This document shows, in pieces, positions 21,925-23,891 of a DNA stretch of 23,891 nt. Each line of letters starts with the position of its first letter. The first letter of the stretch is position 1. The notes beneath the pieces are model-generated. The model saw only the letters and a program-made list of their open reading frames with translations. It had not been told where the DNA came from and did no database searches. The DNA lies in assembly GCA_937958235.1 (NCBI GenBank), contig CALFGG010000065.1, positions 1 to 23,891 of the forward strand, given 5' to 3'. A program made the position numbers and the translations under genes. The stretch comes from an uncultured Candidatus Saccharibacteria bacterium. GTDB taxonomy: Bacteria > Patescibacteriota > Saccharimonadia > Saccharimonadales > Saccharimonadaceae.

Positions 21925-21933
21925 TGATATACT
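21925..21933 (+). promoter_or_regulatory. Extended -10 promoter of the 87-residue gene
   Basis: TGATATACT is an extended -10. The T-run of the tRNA terminator occupies the -35 position. The leader of about 30 nt ends in a near-perfect Shine-Dalgarno. Confidence 0.65.
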
Positions 21934-21970
21934 ACTGACAAAACGGGGAGTACCTTAGGAGGTGAATTAT

Positions 21971-22234
21971 ATGCGTATGAAGTTAATCGCAAATGTGGAA
22001 GTATCAAGAAGGAACCAAAGCAACCTCAGGTCCATGCTAATCGGCTACCATTGTAAATTCATAGAATTGCAAGGCGCACCAAATGGCTATACTCTGGTTG
22101 TAAAATTTGACGGTGATCACGAAGCTGGGCTATCCATCATGGACATCATTGATCGTTTCCGTCACCAGTACATACTGGCCAACATCAAGGAGAACAATAA
22201 TAGAACTATCCCACTTTTTAAAGAACCTGCATAA
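21971..22234 (+). CDS. Small hypothetical protein, 87 residues
   Basis: This gene is not recognised. ATG 21971 is chosen because AGGAGGTGA (21957-21965) lies at ideal spacing; a GTG at 21962 overlaps that site and is unlikely, and ATG 21977 is a second option. The protein is soluble and mixed in character, opening MRMKLIANVEVSRRNQ, with a central strand-like YTLVVKFDGDHE (about 45-56) and a helix SIMDIIDRFRHQY. The order of strands and helices could suit a small alpha/beta fold, which is only a guess. It has its own promoter and terminator between tRNA-Ala and trpS, so it is an independent single-gene unit. Confidence 0.7.
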   Translation: MRMKLIANVEVSRRNQSNLRSMLIGYHCKFIELQGAPNGYTLVVKFDGDHEAGLSIMDIIDRFRHQYILANIKENNNRTIPLFKEPA

Positions 22235-22253
22235 CCAATAAATTCACTCGTTT

Positions 22254-22278
22254 TAGCCTCTTTTATAGAGGCTTTTTT
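22254..22278 (+). terminator. Terminator after the 87-residue gene
   Basis: AGCCTCT (22255-22261) pairs with AGAGGCT (22267-22273) around TTTAT, and a T-run ends at 22278. Confidence 0.9.
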
Positions 22279-22340
22279 ATCTAAGCTTTATTGTCTATTA
22301 GCCCTTATCCCGAAATTAAAATCTATAAATTATAGTAAAC

Positions 22341-22368
22341 TTGCCAAGCCCAAGATTTAAAGTATAAT
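22341..22368 (+). promoter_or_regulatory. trpS promoter
   Basis: TTGCCA (22341-22346), a 16-bp spacer and TATAAT (22363-22368) form a near-consensus promoter. The leader is about 55 nt, has no T-box features, and ends with ACAAGGAG before ATG 22431. Confidence 0.8.
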
Positions 22369-22430
22369 TTTCTATAGTAGTGGACATCCATTCTTCTATC
22401 AAGATTAATTAACTTCCACAAGGAGAAACT

Positions 22431-23480
22431 ATGAAAACAATTCTCACTGGCATTCGCATTAATTCCGAAATAACCCTCGGAAATTTTCTAGGCGCCCTTC
22501 TTCCCATGGTGCGTTTAGCCAATAAATACTCTGAGACTCATCACGTTAATATATTTATCCCTGATCTACATTCAATCATTAGTAGCATCGATGGAAATCT
22601 ACAACAAAACACTATCCGCGAACTAAAATATTATCTTGCGGCTGGCCTCAAAATTAATCCCAATATTCATATCTACCGCCAATCTTACATTCCTGCGCAC
22701 TCTGAACTTTGCTGGATTCTCGATTGCTACACCTCAATGGGTGAAGCATTACGCATGACTCAGTACAAAGAAAAAAGTCAAAATAACGACAGTTCAACCA
22801 ACGTTGGTATCTTCAATTATCCAATTCTCATGGCCGCCGATATTCTACTCTATGACGCAAATTATATACCAGTCGGTGAAGATCAATTCCAACATCTAGA
22901 ACTCACACGCAATATTGCAGAACGTTTCAACCGTAAGTATGGTGAAATTTTTACAATTCCCGAAAAAACCACAGATCAAGTTAAATTCATGGAGACACTG
23001 GGTAATACTTTCAGTAATCAAGATAAAGACACTCCTTCTGGTCTTCGTATCCGCGATTTGCAGAATCCAGAAAAGAAAATGAGTAAATCCAGCGATTCTG
23101 ATAATAGTAAAATTATGATGTCAGATACCCCTGCACAGGCCGCTAAGAAAATTATGTCCGCCACCACCGATTCTTTGGCGAATATCAATTTTGATTTCCA
23201 AAATCAACCAGGTATCTCCAATCTCTTACAAATTGAAGCATTACTTAGCGATCAGCCACTATCTACTGTTATTGAAAAATGGTCCAATCAAAGTCGTTAT
23301 GGAGACTTCAAAAAACAAGTAGCAAGCACGGTATCGAATTTCCTCTCTGATTTTCAGACAAAAGCCGACAATATTCCTGATCAAACCATTCTTGACCTAT
23401 TAGCTGAAGGCGAAGCTTATGCTACACAAAAAGCCAATCAGACACTCTTTAAGGTGCAAAAATCTATTGGTCTCAGGTAG
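22431..23480 (+). CDS. trpS: Tryptophan--tRNA ligase
   Basis: This class I synthetase charges tRNA-Trp. The 349-residue length is normal. The start MKTILTGIRINSEITLGNFLGA (split, residues 1-22) matches the TrpRS Rossmann opening with the TLGN form of the HIGH motif (15-18). Also visible are GEALRMTQYKEKS (104-116), ILMAADILLYDA (132-143), PVGEDQFQHLELTR (147-160) and KMSKS (196-200). The QPSG segment after the first Gly in Bacillus/E. coli enzymes is RINS here. It is a single-gene unit with its own promoter and a AAGGAG site. It ends with TAG; no terminator is seen before the next gene. Confidence 0.95.
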   Translation: MKTILTGIRINSEITLGNFLGALLPMVRLANKYSETHHVNIFIPDLHSIISSIDGNLQQNTIRELKYYLAAGLKINPNIHIYRQSYIPAHSELCWILDCYTSMGEALRMTQYKEKSQNNDSSTNVGIFNYPILMAADILLYDANYIPVGEDQFQHLELTRNIAERFNRKYGEIFTIPEKTTDQVKFMETLGNTFSNQDKDTPSGLRIRDLQNPEKKMSKSSDSDNSKIMMSDTPAQAAKKIMSATTDSLANINFDFQNQPGISNLLQIEALLSDQPLSTVIEKWSNQSRYGDFKKQVASTVSNFLSDFQTKADNIPDQTILDLLAEGEAYATQKANQTLFKVQKSIGLR

Positions 23481-23487
23481 CTTAAGC

Positions 23488-23515
23488 TTGATTTTAAATA
23501 TAAATATATTATAAT
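23488..23515 (+). promoter_or_regulatory. Promoter of the RluA-like gene
   Basis: TTGATT (23488-23493), a 16-bp spacer and TATAAT (23510-23515) are visible. The ATG at 23523 is 7 nt after the -10, so transcription probably starts at the start codon. Confidence 0.72.
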
Positions 23516-23522
23516 ATAAGCA

Positions 23523-23891
23523 ATGTATCGAACTGGTAAAAAATTTAGTAAGCCCTCACTTTCTCGCGTTATTAATGACGATCTTGTTTTGACGGAAAGA
23601 GATACCAAGAAACCACGTATTCGCCTAGATCATACCCTTGTTGAGAAATACCCAGATTACAATCGCAACACCCTTCAATCATTCATTAAGCTTGGCTATG
23701 TCCAGGTTGACGGCAAGGTAGCCACCAAGCCAAATACGCCACTCACCGAAGATTCAGTTATTGAATTAATCCTCCCGAAAACCCTTACAAATGCCAATCT
23801 AAAACAACAAGAAGCTGATAAAGTTCGCCCTACCACAATTTATGAAGATGAACATGTAGTGGTCTTCGATAAGCCAGCCGGTTTACTCAGT
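23523..23891 (+). CDS. RluA-family pseudouridine synthase, partial (3' end outside window)
   Basis: RluA-type enzymes convert uridine to pseudouridine in rRNA or tRNA. Only the first 123 residues are in the window. After a basic 30-residue start comes an S4-like RNA-binding domain (about 35-90: RLDHTLVEKYPDYNRNTLQ and GYVQVDGKVATKPNTPL). The catalytic domain then opens with IYEDEHVVVFDKPAGLLS (106-123), the usual motif I; the catalytic HRLD segment lies beyond the end. The domain order is that of RluD-type enzymes, but the exact target cannot be told. There is no Shine-Dalgarno, and the -10 box is 7 nt from the ATG, so the gene is probably leaderless. Confidence 0.9.
   Translation, partial: MYRTGKKFSKPSLSRVINDDLVLTERDTKKPRIRLDHTLVEKYPDYNRNTLQSFIKLGYVQVDGKVATKPNTPLTEDSVIELILPKTLTNANLKQQEADKVRPTTIYEDEHVVVFDKPAGLLS

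Noticed and set aside
22369..22430. T-box or Trp attenuator in the trpS leader
   Set aside because: The leader is only about 55 nt with a weak 5-bp pairing (GTGGA/TCCAC), no specifier loop, no T-box sequence and no terminator.
3..23480. UGA recoded to Gly or Trp as in Absconditabacteria/Gracilibacteria
   Set aside because: All genes are full length under the standard code with no in-frame TGA, so avoidance is visible but recoding is not.

Overview
The window looks like a chromosome segment of a Candidate Phyla Radiation (Patescibacteria) bacterium, most probably a Saccharibacteria (TM7) relative. The signs are: no rpmD (uL30) between rpsE and rplO; zinc-free uS14, uS4 and bL36; very compact gene packing; a sortase beside secY; and a large hypothetical protein whose central module resembles, from memory, a family common in CPR genomes. 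The standard code fits, because all genes stay open under it. Of the 33 stop codons visible, 28 are TAA, 5 are TAG and none is TGA. The lineage call is inference from gene content; no rRNA gene is present to confirm it.

Positions 3-13849 hold a modified S10/spc/alpha ribosomal super-operon: rpsQ-rplN-rplX-rplE-rpsN-rpsH, an inserted 870-residue hypothetical gene, rplF-rplR-rpsE-rplO, secY-sortase-GNAT acetyltransferase, infA-rpmJ-rpsM-rpsK-rpsD-rpoA-rplQ-rplM-rpsI. The series is cut into new transcription units by terminators after rpsH, rplO and rpsI and by promoters before the inserted gene, rplF, secY and infA. The inserted gene is AT-rich and ends in a solenoid of about eleven 25-26-residue repeats. 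The sortase and GNAT genes occupy the place where adk and map often lie.

Positions 13918-16548 are accessory: a probably leaderless GtrA-like membrane protein, tRNA-Ala(GGC) on the minus strand, then two divergent HD-domain hydrolases, one like a RelA/SpoT alarmone hydrolase and one like a YfbR/HDDC2 nucleotidase. Positions 16632-19583 form a thymidylate-folate cluster, thyA-folA-glyA. It can close the cycle: ThyA makes dihydrofolate, FolA reduces it, and GlyA reloads it with a one-carbon unit. The same run continues into a NatA/NatB-like ABC exporter (19599-21777).

The right end carries tRNA-Ala(CGC), an unrecognised 87-residue protein, trpS, and the start of an RluA-type pseudouridine synthase that runs off the window. 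Both tRNA-Ala genes replace the near-universal G19-C56 elbow pair with A19-U56. Promoters are often easy to read (TTGNNN, 16-17 bp, TATAAT, or extended -10 TGnTATAAT), and at least two genes start 6-7 nt after the -10, which suggests leaderless mRNAs. No insertion sequence, CRISPR array or phage gene was seen, and no gene-free stretch exceeds 300 bases.
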